Assembly (NCBI GenBank): GCA_032622095.1
Contig: CP136069.1
Span: 160,757,043-160,821,042 of the forward strand
Reading direction: 5' to 3'
Source: Siphonodentalium dalli
Lineage: Eukaryota > Mollusca > Scaphopoda > Gadilida > Siphonodentaliidae
Length of the DNA: 64,000 nt
Position numbers and translations under genes: made by a program. The notes under the pieces were generated by a model. The model was not told where the DNA came from and made no database searches. It saw nothing but the letters and a program-made list of their open reading frames with translations. Of the stretch, positions 43,483 through 56,153 are shown in pieces; the first letter of the stretch is position 1; each line of letters starts with the position of its first letter.

Positions 43483-46400
43483 TCTATATCTATATTTGCG
43501 AAATTCACGGGGAACCATCTAGATGGCACCAAAGAGGTCTAACAGGGTTAACTTCTTACGAGAAGTGGTGCGGCTTAGAATTTTCTAAAGTGACGCCGTT
43601 GATGTCAGGGGCAGAAAACGGGGAGGGCAGAAATTTTTTTGGTCGCCGATTGTCACCAAACTGATATATAATCATCCACATGATATGAGGAATCTAATGG
43701 TATGGTTGAAATATGTCAAAAGTGGCACCATTCGAGTCAGGGATTCACGGAAGGGGAGAGGGGCACCAAAATTGTTAAAATAATTTTAGCGCCAATTTCC
43801 ACCAAATTGATATACATTCTTCTCCATGATACAAGGAATCTAATAATGTGATTTAAAGACGCCAAATTTGTGTCGTTTGGATGAGAGATTGGGGAGGGTA
43901 GACACTAAATTTGATAAGAATTTGTTTAGTCGCCGATTTTCACCAAAATTATACACAATCATCCCCTGGTATTAGGAGTCTAATGGTAAGGCTTAAAGCT
44001 GTTAAAAGTGGCGTCATTCGAATTTGGAGTGCACTGAATGTGAGAGGGCATGAAAATTGATCCACAATATTATTAGCGCCGATTTTCACCTAATTGACAC
44101 ACATTCATATTCGTGATACGTGTGATTTAAAGACGCCAAAATTGGTGTTGTTTGTGTGAGATGTGGGAGGGGTGGGCACTAAATTTGATAACAAAAATTG
44201 TTTTGAGGCCATTAGCACAAAAGTTCTAAATATTTATCTCCATGATATCAAGAGTCTAATTATGTGGTTTAATATGTCAAAAGTGGGGCCATTCGGATCA
44301 GGGTCGCATAGAGGGTTAGAGGGATACCAAAATCGATAATCAATATCTTTAGCGCCGATTTCCACCATCTTGATACATATTCTTCTCCGTGTTACGAGGA
44401 ATATAATCATGTGGTTTACATACACGAAATTGGTGCTCTTTTTGTGAGAGATATAGGGAGCACTAAATTTTGATACGAATTTGTATACACGCCAATTTTG
44501 ACCAATTTTATATATATTCATCTCCATAAAAAGTCTTAAGTGTGTGGTTTAAAGATGTGAAAGGTGGCACCGCTTGTTCGAAATTGGGAGGGGATGGTCA
44601 CAAAAATTGATAAAAAATACGATTAGTGAAAATGATATGAGGAATCAATTCATGCGTGTTAAAAACGTCACATGTGGTGCCTCGATATATTTGCGAATAT
44701 CTGTATGTCAGTGGTTTGTATATAACTTCACGGGGTACAATGGAGATTGCACCAAGGCGGTCTAGCAGTGGTGACTTTTTAAGAGGAAGATAATGGCGCG
44801 GGTTAACATATGCTAAAGTGACGATGGTGGTATTAGGGACAGAAAAGGGGAGGGGTAGCAACAAATGATGAAATAGTTTTGTCGCCGATTTCTACCAAAC
44901 GTATACATAATCACCTCCATGATATGGCGCCGTTCGAGTCAGTGGTGCACGTGGGGAGGGCCACAACAATTGATTAAACAAATATTATTAGCGCAGATTT
45001 CCACCATATGATATATTATCTTTCTCCATGATAAGAGGACTATAATTGTGTGATTTAAAGATGCCAAATTGGTGCAGCGAGGATGAGAGATGGGGGGGGG
45101 GGGGTTATAACTATGATAAAAATTCGTTTACTTGCCGATTACCACCGAACTGATGTATAATCATCTCCCTGCATGCATGAGTCTAATGGACGTGGTTTAA
45201 ATATGTCAAACGTGGCGCCGTTCAAGTCATGCACGAGGAGGGGAGTTCCACCAAAGCTGATTCAAATATCTTTAGCACTAAATTCCACCAACTTCATACA
45301 CGTTCTTCTCTAATGATACGATGAATTAAATCACATTTGGTGCCGTTTGGGTCATGGATGGCGAGTGGAGATGCACTAGCATTGATCAGATGGTTCTATT
45401 TGCCGATATCCACAAAGTTATATATAGCCATCTCCCAGGCCATCTTCATATCGCTCTAAGGAATTTTTGGTTTTCAGATTTCACAAACTCGACAAATGTT
45501 GACAGAATTAAGTCACTCGAACAATTATATCTTCTCAACTCTATATTTATATGGGATGGGAATCATGGCATTCATATAATGAGCTAGCAAAACAGCATTA
45601 AAGTATATTTATAATTCTATTTAAGAGATACATATATTCATGCAAAATGAGGGACCTTGATCTGTCAGAGGATTTCATATTAGAATGGCTCATGTATATA
45701 TTATAACACAATTGAGTCTGTCCCATTCAATATAGTTTCCACAAAAATTGTTACAATTTGTCAAGAGATATCGAAATGTGTAGAAAGCCTGTTCAAAAAT
45801 AGTGGTCACAGCGTGCAGTCAAATACAGTTTCTTCTGAGGTAAAAGAAAACTCATTCAGTTTCTTTCATTGTTTAGAACAGACTCATCACCTAACATAAA
45901 CAACTCAAAATATCGCTCTGTGTCAGGCACATGTAGCTGATAAACAGGAATAGCTAGCAACATTTCTTTAAACTGAGAATAAGTAGCCAGATTATCGCAC
46001 CGTGAACAGAGGAGCACCTGGATATTTCTTTAAACATCTTTATCTTGATGGAGCTATGATAACCATGTGTACTCAATCTCGTATATTAATTGATACATCT
46101 CTATGTAAGACCGAATTGTCGTCTTTTATTTTTGCGAACTAATGTGTTTATATATCATGTTCATGTTTTGAACCCAATAAACATATTAAAAAACAATAAA
46201 CAAACGTAAATTCCAACATCAACGACTATACGATTTAAAAAATATATTGTCTGAAGTATGCGCATAGATGTATATAAATAAAAACTTCTTCAATGGTGAG
46301 ACGGATTAATCGCAATAAACAAAATGACAATCGCTCCGATCCGACAAGGTGAGTCACAAATTATATTCCATGTGAAAGAGTCATGTTTTTGATGCTATCT

Positions 46401-46517
46401 GGACATACAATTTATGAGAATACATGTAGATATGCTGAGCAAGAGTGTTCTGTATTCAGACAAATGTCCACAGCACGCACAGGGTTTCACATAGGCAACG
46501 CCGGGTAACCCTGCTAG
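43483..46517 (+). mobile_element. Nonautonomous Helitron, copy 2
   Basis: It starts TCTATATCTATATTTGCGAA after A and ends GGCAACGCCGGGTAACCCTG-CTAG before T, the same family as 11736-14628. The interior has the same diverged repeat units (CGCCGATTTCCACC, ATAATCATC, GTGTGATTTAAAGACGCCAA), followed by a common 3' region (ATTGAGTCTGTCCCATTCAA ... TGAACAGAGGAGCACCTGG). No Rep/helicase coding. Relative to the lectin gene it is antisense, so it is an insertion independent of the arm 1 copy. Confidence 0.88.
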
Positions 46518-47157
46518 TCATTGATATTTTCCACTAAATTGTGACAACTGGGTTGTCTTCGAGCTGCTTGTTCGAACCGCCGGCTATGACTTCTCTTCAT
46601 TCGTCTCGGTGATCATGTTGAACTGACAGTGCTGTGACTATCAAAACACTGACACATTTACTAACACGAGAGGATACAGGTACAATTAACAAGAGCTTCG
46701 ATGTCAACAACTGGTGACAATAATATCAACAACAACATAGCAGCTATTAGAATGTTGACAGTGTTGTTTTTAAGTTGAACTGTTCAATCCAGTTGACAAT
46801 GTTCTGATTGTTTAAAAGCACACACATATACATTTACACGAGAGGATATACTTTACGCACCAGAGTAATTCACAATAGTTTCAATGTCAACAACAATATT
46901 AACAACAACAACACCGTAAACAACGAAATGACGGCGCGCAGTACCGGATGATCATATATCTACAATTCCAACTTACAAGTACAACTATTACTATTACACA
47001 GACCAATTCATCCCGTGTTCATCAATTTTCATTGACACGTGTGGATATGAGACATTTTTGTCATTCGCCATGTTATCGCCAAGTTATGACATTCTACGGA
47101 CTGGGAGTTGGATGTGTTTATCAAACGTTCTTTGGCTGACTCACTGATATGGATACT
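46518..47157. other. No recognisable gene
   Basis: This stretch contains AACAACAATAT-type simple repeats and two related blocks (ACACGAGAGGATACAGGTAC / ACACGAGAGGATATACTTTA). No coding is recognised. Confidence 0.5.
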
Positions 47158-48749
47158 AAGGGGGTGTTTATACATTACCCGGCGAAGGTAGCATTCGCTT
47201 TAGCCAGCAGCGATAACAATAGAGTGTTTATACTTCGCCGGATAAGAATTACGGCTATCCGGATACTCAGCTATACGGTTTTCAACTTTTGGATAAAATG
47301 ATTTAGTACAAGCACCTGAGTGTCGTATGGATTCTAATTCGCTCTGCGGTTAAGTCAGATGTTTATCTGGGGTCATGCCGTCATGGGTGATTTCCTTTCA
47401 ACAATTAACTCGAACAATATTATTGTGCAATCGCTGATAGACCAGCCCGCTTTTCACCTGTGTATATATTGGTCAGTGTGCCAGTTTGATTGTCTCTAAT
47501 CAGCTGTCAGGTCGGTGGTCACGCACCTTGGTTATAAGCTATTATTATAAATACTAACCGATGATGGTACACGTTCTCTGCATGTGCATGGTACATTTGT
47601 TGCGCATTCGAGGGAATTAATTCATGTACATGTATGTCCATATATATATATGGAAGAAATGGGATGGCACGTTTCTGTGGATTCAAACTTAATGGACAAT
47701 TAGTTCAATAATCTAAATCTGAGTGCGCCGTGGACATATTTACACAGGGACGAGTCTAGAGGGTCTGATTTGGAGGTGTGGGACTGTTCATCTTTGGAAT
47801 TTATCGACCGACCGTGGTTATGGCCAGGTGTGAGAATTTTTTTTAATCTGAACCCTGAAAATTGCAAAATCCTAGCATCCAGCCTTAATATTTCCAATTG
47901 TTGGACATTTTCCAAACTTGACGCACCTCTAATAAGGTTGGATCATTTCCAACTGATGGTCATTTCAGTCCAACAATTTGGTAAAAAATAAGCAAATGTT
48001 GCCTAAAGAAATCACCAATAACAAATTGTTGAAAATAAAACTACGAGAACAATTTCAACATATTGCTGATGTCAAATGTCCAACTATTGCCGTGTCAGGT
48101 ATGAAATTTCCAGCTTTTGAATATTTTGATTAAAGTTGGGATGAGACACCCCCATCGCCACGGCCCTATATACATGGACATGGTGAACGCCCGAGTAAAA
48201 TGAAAAAACATATTTTATTGTATAATGTGCAAACGGAAAATGTGTCACATTTGATTCGCGATGTTAAAATTTATATATATAATATAAAATCCAATCCGAA
48301 TGATTAGACACCAATTTGTAGATGTATGCGACGAAAATATCTCAAAACTGACAATGGCCATGCCTTTGGTGCGACACTCACTTCACAGGCTGTATGTGAA
48401 CCCAAACAAACCATTAACAATGTTTTTTAAATATCTATAACATTACCAATAGCAATACCTGAAAGTTTGAGTTGGATATTAATAATTTCGGCATTTCCAT
48501 TTCTAAAAAGTTTCATTTCACTATACTGCCCAACCATATCTCTAACAGGAAGCGGCTAGATGTTTACAGGTGTACAGCAATGTCATATTGCAGTTCAGTG
48601 AGAACTATAACGGAAACTATTAACAAGTAAAGGAGACACATGAATATATGCGTATCTTCGCCGGCGATGTGTAAACACTCTGCCCAACCTTCGCCGGCTA
48701 ACGAGTTCGCCGGGTAACGGCTTCACCGGCTATGTGTAAACGTCACCTA
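47158..48749. mobile_element. 1.6-kb TIR element with GCCGGCGAAG repeats
   Basis: The ends are imperfect inverted repeats: left GGGGTGTTTATACATTACCC-GGCGAAGG, and right, in reverse complement, GGTGACGTTTACACATAGCC-GGTGAAG. Both ends hold several (A/C)CCGGCGAA(G/C) motifs. The interior (about 47820-48190) contains a dispersed repeat also seen at 54100-54420 and 34990-35110. No transposase is seen and the superfamily is unresolved. Confidence 0.6.
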
Positions 48750-49490
48750 AGTGTCGTGATACCAGTATACACAGTTTGGTGCCTCATGCTGTCAAATTTA
48801 ATCGAAAAAAGTGCGACTATAGGAGAACGTTGTCACCACGTCATCGCACACAGTTACTACGGTATCTGCTGTTGTCTTGAAGGTTTCAATCCTAACTAGC
48901 TGTTATTGATATATTGTCGTAATGTACGGATTCACCAGTTAAAACAAAAACTGTGGTTACAAGTGACTGGACGATTTCACGCCAAAAAGTATGGCATTAA
49001 GATGTTTTGCTTTTACATGTACATAAGTTTGAGTTATAACTGTGATACATGTAGCTCTATTCTTTTTTGTCTCAAAAGGGCATGTCGTTTCATGTTTTAA
49101 AATGGTCAAAATTAGTATTACTCGTAACTGAATAGTGACGGGTTGGCTTATCAGCTATTACTAGTATCGCTTTTATTACAGCCATATGTATACAGTTGTC
49201 AGTGAAAGGTGAACGCATTATGCTTGCACAGCCTTTTTCCGGATTAAATTCCACGTGGCAGATAACAACTTTGATCGTCTGCAAACTGCAAAGTTTCATA
49301 AGTATTGTCTATCACTTTATGCGTTGATGATTTATGTTTCATCAAAACTATGATCGTAATAAGATGTATTTTTCAGTTACGAATAATACTAGTTCCGACC
49401 ATTCTAAAACATATGAGTCGTAATGCTTACCGGGAAATCATATTCTTACCATGGGAACTAATTCTATGATAAATGAGCAAAGTTGGTGTT
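48750..49490. other. No recognisable gene
   Basis: Short frames on both strands without motifs or splice logic. Confidence 0.45.
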
Positions 49491-49495
49491 GACCC

Positions 49496-49917
49496 TTGAA
49501 AAATACCATTGGTCTGACCTTTACTGGTGACTGGTCACAGTCTACCAGTAACTTAAACGGGTTTGTACCGTGGAACATGCAACAGTCTGACCATATATTT
49601 AATGGTCCAAGGTTGGCAGCGATGTTGCGTGGCGTGCATGACACCGTTAAAGCGACGAGCATTTTTCAGTGTATAACGCTGTATGTATATATATAATATA
49701 TACTGTCGACGCAAATGAATCTGTATTTTGTTCACGTATGGACGTGTTTGACTCGAACACTGCATTGATATCAGCAGGGTATTATCGTGCACAGAGAAAG
49801 AACAGTAACTCCATTACTGCTGACGTTAGGTTTCATTGGACAAATATGTGCCTGGAAGGTTCCTGCACCGAAATTTCTACAGATACACATATCACCAGCC
49901 TTGCAGATGAAAAATAA
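49496..49917 (+). CDS. Unidentified candidate coding segments, frame change at a TA repeat
   Basis: The first frame reads IGLTFTGDWSQSTSNLNGFV, PWNMQQSDHIFNGPRLAAML, RGVHDTVKATSIFQC. A second frame continues after a TATATATA run near 49686-49705: VDANESVFCSRMDVFDSNT, ISAGYYRAQRKNSNS, VRFHWTNMCLEGSCTEIS, with a stop at 49915-49917. Composition and Cys content look protein-like, and the frame change coincides with the TA microsatellite, so slippage could have broken a once continuous exon. No family is recognised. Confidence 0.3.
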
Positions 49918-49989
49918 TCCTCCCGGGACATGTGACCGAATTACTTGCGAGGGTGGCTGGAGCAGAGAATTATTTATCAGTTAGCTATG

Positions 49990-50560
49990 CAATGGTAAGC
50001 TATGCAATGGTGTTGCCAAGTACATAGACGAAATTAAAACATAACTATGAAGTACAGGAATTTTAGCAGTAATACTATTTAGTTTCGAACCGCCTACGCA
50101 CGAGCGAGGTAGTATCTCAGGATTTGGATGACAATCTTTCCTTGAGCAAGTTGCCTTTGGGTAAAGTCGGGTTTGCAGATGATTTCCAGTCTTTGGGTTA
50201 TAGCCAAAGTTATTTATATAGTACACATTCCTGTTCCCATGCGGGGGCAGCAATCCATTGTAGGAGTTCCTACGTCAAATGGTTTTTCATGACTTGTCGT
50301 TATTTTAAATGGCTTGGACTTGGAAATGTCCCAGCAACTGTCCTTTTTTGGCGGGATCAGAGTGTCAGACAAACCCCACTCTGTTGCGCCTTGTCACTCA
50401 CATGTTTGTATTTTTATTACGACATTTATTGTATCGGCTTCCTGTAAATAAAAGTTTTTCTAAACAGGTAGCTAAAATGCATTCCATAGTTTGTCTTTCA
50501 CTCCAACCCTGTGGGATAAAATATGGTCATAAGAACGACGTATTTATACCAAAGGGTTAA
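49990..50560. other. No recognisable gene
   Basis: GCTATGCAATGGT is tandemly duplicated at about 49983-50010. The rest has only short frames. Confidence 0.45.
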
Positions 50561-51481
50561 CCTTATAGATATTTCCATCTCCCTTGACAGACTGTATCTG
50601 TTTTGTGGAAAATATCTTGAATGTGACAGACTCAATTGTGTTATAATACATGAGTCATTCAAACGTGCCATCCTCTTACAGTTCACGGCCTCATTTTGCA
50701 AACATATACGTATCTCTTAAATGGAGTTATAAATATACCTTTGATGCTTTCTTCTATGTATCAAGTTTTGCTAGCTTACTATATGAATGCCCTTGTTACC
50801 ATCCCCATACAAATATGGCGGTTGACAATATATAATTGTTCAAGTGACTTAATTCAGTCACAATCGAGGTTGTGAAATGTGTCAAAAACTCCTTAGAACG
50901 AATTAGGAAGATGACTATATATCAGGGATGGGGTAATTGTAATTTGTAATTGTAATTGATTGTAATTAATTACATTTTTTCAAGTAATTGCATGTAATTG
51001 GTAATTGAGTTTATTCTCAATTACATGTAATTGCAATTGTAATTGGTTAGGATGTAATTGTAATTGTAATTAGGGTTTATTTTCAATTACTTCAAAATCA
51101 CAGGTACTTGTTTCTTCTCAAAGTTCTCTTTCATGATTCACCCAATGGTTTCTTCAAATGGTTTTTTTCCAAAATTTCAAAGTGTAAGACTGGTGACTGG
51201 CTATCACTATGTTGTCACAACACTGAGTTTTTATCCACTGTGTCTCAATGGTGAATTCTGTTGACACCTCCTGTTTGTTTGCTTAAGCATTGGTTAACCT
51301 TTTAGTAGGCTTGTTTTGATAAATACAATGAGAAACCAACTTCAAATAATAGACAATATATCACTATAATATATCACTCTTATGATAATGTTTCATTATC
51401 TCCATCTGATATGGTATATAATGGTATGGTAGAAATTCATACCAACCATTGCTAATGCTATGAGCATGTTTACAAAAAATC

Positions 51482-51601
51482 TGGCAGCATTTTAATTTGC
51501 AGAAAGACACATCGTGTCCTATGAAAGCGAAGTGCAAACTTTGCCCAACTACAATATCCAGTTCCAAAAAAGTTACCTCCAATTTTGTGACACATCTGAA
51601 G
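51482..51601 (+). pseudogene. BED zinc-finger exon of the hAT element
   Basis: The frame WQHFNLQKDTSCPMKAKCKL, CPTTISSSKKVTSNFV, THLK ends at a donor CTGAAG|GTAAGT (51601/51602). W-x-x-F start, C-x2-C and a downstream H before H/K are the pattern of BED fingers at the N-terminus of hAT transposases, which bind the transposon ends. A stop lies in frame upstream, so the start is missing or in another exon. It is on the same strand as the transposase piece at 52091-52351. Confidence 0.75.
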
Positions 51602-52090
51602 GTAAGTTTCCATTTCTATGTATTAGCTTTGTTTAATTCCAATGACATATAACTTCAGTCATATGGTGGTATTGGTAATTCAATTTATTTTTGTAATTCT
51701 TTTTCACCATTTGTACCACGATTGTGGTTTATGTGAATAAACAATTTGATTTGATTTGATTTGATTTGGTATATGCATTGTATCTTGTCCCTTCTAATTT
51801 GCAACTGAATGACAAAGAGGGGACAAATGTCTGCTTCAGTAATCCCCCAATTAGCACTGTCTATTGGAGGCATTGTGTTACCAATAAACAAAGGCTAATT
51901 AAGATTATGACTCTAATTAACAATCAGAGTGTTGATTATCTCATTGTCCTTTACAATTGGCCTGACTGTGTGTCTGACTTACTGAGATAGTGTTATTCCC
52001 TTAATAATTAAATGATGGATACATGTGTGTTACTAAAATACTCAATATGAATCAACAGTCACACAGGCATCATCAGCAAGTGATCAACAA

Positions 52091-52351
52091 CCTACTAGGA
52101 TCTATCAGTATGCAAATACATTGGTCAAGAATGCGAAAGCATTGAAGATAGTTAGCAAAGTTCATAAATGTCTTGTATCATTCCAATTTTTAGAAGATCA
52201 ACCCCGACTACAAGCTGCCAATGCAACACGCTGGAATTGCCAGCTATACATCATGATTCGCTCAATTCTACGAACACCTATACTGGACTCAGTACATTGG
52301 CTGCTCTGCACCAAGTGTGCTTCACCATGTATTTCATCTTGCTTGTATTAA
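52091..52351 (+). pseudogene. hAT transposase fragment
   Basis: Open codons include ALKIVSKVHKCLVSFQFLED, QPRLQAANATRWNCQLYI and MIRSILRTP. The (A/P)TRWN(S/C)Q-x(n)-M(I/L)-x-x-IL string is the well-known conserved block of hAT transposases. The catalytic residues of the RNase H-like fold and the C-terminal dimerisation domain are not present. It ends within the element. Nonfunctional on its own. Confidence 0.8.
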
Positions 52352-53230
52352 ATTTATGTTTTGTTATCAAATAAAGTTTATATAAATAAAAAGTGTTCCT
52401 ACATCAATTATGTGCTGAAATGTAATTGTAATTGTAATTGAATTACATTTCAAAGTAATTGTAATTGTAATTAATTACATTGTGAAATAGATGTAATGGG
52501 AATTGTAATTGTAATTGAAAAATGTTGAAGTAATTGTAATTGTAATTAATTACATTCACAAGTAATTGCCCCAAGCCTGCTATATATAACTTTGGATTGG
52601 CGACTAAACATTCTTATCAATGTTTCTGCCCCTCCTCTCTCCACCCCTGACCCGAACGGCACCAAACGTGGCGTCTTTAGCCCACATGATTTGATTCTCG
52701 AATCATTGGAGAAGAACTTGTATGAATTAGGTGGAAATTAGTGTTGAACATATTTGTATCAGCTTTGGTGCCCCTCCCTTCCAAATTTATGACCCGAATG
52801 TTGCCACTCTTGACATCTAAAAAACCAAGTCCAGCAGACCGCTGCTGTCATGGATATGATTATGTATAAATTTGGTGGTATTCGGCAACTAAACAAATTG
52901 TTATCAGGTTTAGTGTGCCCACCATCTCTCACCAAAAATGCACAAATGTGGCATCTTTTTATCACACGATTAGCTGACTCAATTTTTGACATCTTATATA
53001 CAATTGGCGGAAATCGGTGACTAAACAAACTCGTATCAAATTTAGTGCCCAATCTCTCACCTAAACGGAACCAGTTTTGCGTATTTGAACCACACGATTA
53101 GATTCCACGTTTCACTGGAAGAATATATATAAATTTGGTGGAAATCGGCTCTTAAAATATGTATTTTCAGTGTTGGTGCCCCCCATTCCATGCACCTCTG
53201 ACTCGAACGCCCTACATTTGACACTTTTAA

Positions 53231-53612
53231 CCCTTTACCCAACAAACCGGCCAAAACCGGCCAAATAAAGCTTCAACAGCCTAAATTATCTTGGGTCTGT
53301 CTCAATAAAACCATACAAATATGGATATCATTGGAACCGGCTCATTGACCACATTGTGATGGTTATAGTTATACCCTGTGCCGATGCATTCTCTTATATA
53401 TGCGAGTCGACCATAGGTCGCCTCGCATATATAAGAGAATGCATTGGCCTAAAAAAAATCTTTTTTTACCATTTTTTCTTACATTCTTTAACAATTTTAT
53501 AATTTTTAATGTGTTAAGCCAATGCATTCTCTTATATATGCGAGGCGACCTATGGTCGACTAGCATATATAAGAGAATGCATTGGCACAGGGCCATTCTG
53601 TTGGGTAAAGGG
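53231..53612. mobile_element. 382-bp TTAA MITE (piggyBac-like), copy 2
   Basis: TTAA lies at 53227-53230 and 53613-53616, with ends CCCTTTACCCAACA and the same length and internal order as 38826-39207. It interrupts the Helitron unit between TTTGACACTTTTAA and ACCACACGATTATA. Hairpins are at 53381-53447 and 53519-53585 (one changed base in each). Confidence 0.93.
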
Positions 53613-53645
53613 TTAAACCACACGATTATACTCCTGTTGCGAGAT

Positions 53646-55186
53646 TTGTGAATGCTGTGTATTATACTCACGCGTGTGTTGACGGAATATACTCAAGCAA
53701 TGCACACGCAACGGCTGGTATTATTATGGTCTTGCTAAGGTAGTTGTTTGGTGTGATCTTCATTTGCTGACCTCGGGTGTAATTTGGCATTGAGATTAAC
53801 AGTTGTATAGCAGAGTCGATGAAGATATTGGCTTATATTCGGGGACTTGGCTGGAGTGTCTGCACTGGGGAGGTTCCAATTGCACCCCACGAACCATGAA
53901 CCATTCCAAACTCTCAAGTTAAATGCGTATATCCACATGCTTGCACTCCCCCGGTTGGGCCTTAAATGTTTCCAACTTGTACATCACATGCCTGGACGGA
54001 AGGCTATAATGAATTCGCCAGCAGTCAGTCTTTTATCGACCAACGGCCCGGGAAGGAACACAATCAATTGGGCCGATCATGGTTCGGCCAGACGCGAGAA
54101 CAGTTTTTAATCTGAACATGAAAATTGCACCTTAATCGGTCTCAAGTGTTGGAAATTTCCAACCTGTCACCCACGAAGGATGGAAACTAATTTCACCCTT
54201 TCAATCAAAAATATTGACTAAAGGTAGTAAATGTGCAAATGCTGGTTTGAAAACAACACATTCCCCACTAATACATTGTTGGAAAATCAAACCACGAGAA
54301 CAGTTTAAACCTCTTGTTGGTGTGAAATTTGCAACTCGTGTCAGTTATGCAATTTCTAACTGTTGGAAATTTTGACCTAAGTTGGAGTTGAGATACCACC
54401 CACCCAACCACAGTCACTTGTCACATTTCATGATAATTGGTCATTATTTTTCACTTTCGGCGCTTGTTATTTCTGGTACAGTTACATATACAGTCAATGC
54501 AAACGACCCCGATGCATGCAATATAAGACGATGATTGTGTAATCAACTGATCGATCGCCACAAAAAGCAACATACAAATACGCCGGAAATGTCTTGTCGT
54601 TACAAAAGAACAAATGAGTTTTTTCTTGTGTATATCACCTGGGTACACATTGTGCATAATACAAAAGCTTCTGTATAACCCATGCCATTAACTTCCTGGT
54701 AAAAGTTATCCATATTGGACCCAATTGGTGCCATAGAGATGGCCCCTGTGAATTTCGATAGAACTGACGGACAAGCAGACATTCGCAAATATAGATAAAT
54801 AGAATTAGTTGTTTAATATTAGTAAGTTTTCATATATACATGTATATACAGTGGGATGATATGTGCAATTCAAGAGTTTTCACCGAATATCTCCAGAGAT
54901 AGTCATTGGTGGAAATGAAATGTATTTTGTACACTGATGTTTGCAAAACGTCCATCTAGGCTTTAACCCTAAGTAAATAAAGAAGGGTAATTTCTAAAAG
55001 AAAAAGGTATATATATATATATATGTAAATAAGTTCTGATATACACAGGATGGTGTCGGTAAAAATTCCGTACACAGGGTTGAAAATAAAAATGCCATAC
55101 AACCAGGGACCCACCATCCCGTACGCGCAATTTATTTTTCCTCTAACAAATTTAGGAGCCACCCCCTTTTTCCAGGATGCGTACAC
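53646..55186. other. No gene; dispersed repeat at 54100-54420
   Basis: 54100-54420 shares TTTTTAATCTGAAC, GTGTTGGAAATTTCCAAC, CATTGTTGGAAAATCAAACC and ACGAGAACAGTTT with 47830-48190. A TA microsatellite lies at about 55006-55023. Frames at 53847-54110 have no motif. Confidence 0.5.
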
Positions 55187-55269
55187 TAAGGGTACGTTCA
55201 TACACTGGCAAGTTTGCACGGTATGATTTGCAGGCATTTTGTCGTAGAAAACGACGTGGTGCCAGAATG

Positions 55270-56153
55270 ACCAGGGTAGGGTTCAGATAAAGGCAGCTAT
55301 CACTTAATGATTTATTGCGGATGAACCAACCAGACAGAGATAATACACTTCAGGCCGCAGGGCCCTAAACAACAAACATGCAACCATATATAACAAATAG
55401 ATGACTGATGACAACAAAATAAAATGTCGAGGTGAATAAGAGTGTGAAAATGAATGAAATGATCAAAGGCCCCTAACACAAAATCTATACCACCACTCGT
55501 ATAAATATTTGTACTTTAATTATCGATCCAATCGACCTAGTTTATCTTTAAATATAAAAGGGTTCCAGCTGAATTCAGATATACTTACATGTAAAGGTTT
55601 GTGGTATAGATCTTGAGTCAGAGGCCTGTGTTTGAGCTTGAACATGCAGACAGACATGTACGATACAATACATGCAAGACACATACATTAATATTATAGA
55701 ACAGGACTAATTACTTCCCTACTGATGCCTATCTAATAGATAATGATGATATCTATGTGTCAGGTATAGTTAGAAAACTGAATCAGTCTATTGTAAAACT
55801 AGATAAGGTTAGATTAGTTATCTGATACTACCCGCTAACTTAATGTATTTTATAAATATTATAGAGAAATTCAATATGGTAATAAATGCTTACTACCCTA
55901 TTCTATATGGGTGGGTGGGCGGGAAAAATTGTAGCAATTATAATAGACTACTTCAATTCAAATCAAATTTAGATATGTACCTCTAGCTGGTTAGAACAAA
56001 AGTGAGACGGAATAGAAATATTGGCGCGGAAATATTTTTCACTCTTTGTTCGAATCGACCAATGAAATCGGTGAGCTTCCAGTGAGTAGATTCATTACCC
56101 CTGAACTAATGAACCCTGGGCATTAGGTTATTTGTAAACAAATAAGGCCAATG
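55270..56153. repeat. Dimer unit A (884 bp)
   Basis: It starts ACCAGGGTAGGGTTCAGATA and ends AAATAAGGCCAATG. It shares about 560 bp at its left and 220 bp at its right with unit B. The middle (about 55830-55930) is different and shorter. Confidence 0.9.

Larger units (their letters stand above)
50923..52579 (+). mobile_element. hAT transposon remnant, 1657 bp
   Basis: The ends CAGGGATGGGGTAATT and (reverse complement) CAGGCTTGGGGCAATT are flanked by a perfect 8-bp duplication CTATATAT at 50915-50922 and 52580-52587. CAG-type ends and an 8-bp duplication are hAT hallmarks. Subterminal DNA is dense in TAATTG repeats on both sides (50935-51080, 52420-52565). The interior encodes a BED-finger exon and a piece of hAT transposase. 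It is too short for a full transposase and is probably an internally deleted copy. It is inserted in Helitron copy 3. Confidence 0.92.
50560..53645 (-). mobile_element. Helitron copy 3 (truncated, reverse orientation), host for nested insertions
   Basis: Successive blocks are the reverse complement of the 45.4-45.8 kb part of Helitron copy 2 (for example ACTCAATTGTGTTATAATAC, CATTTGCAAAATGAGG-like, and TGACTTAATTCAGTCAC at 50843). After the hAT element they are followed by repeat units from 52588 to 53230 and 53617 to 53645. Neither terminus is seen, so it is truncated. The hAT element and a 382-bp TTAA MITE lie inside it. Confidence 0.75.
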
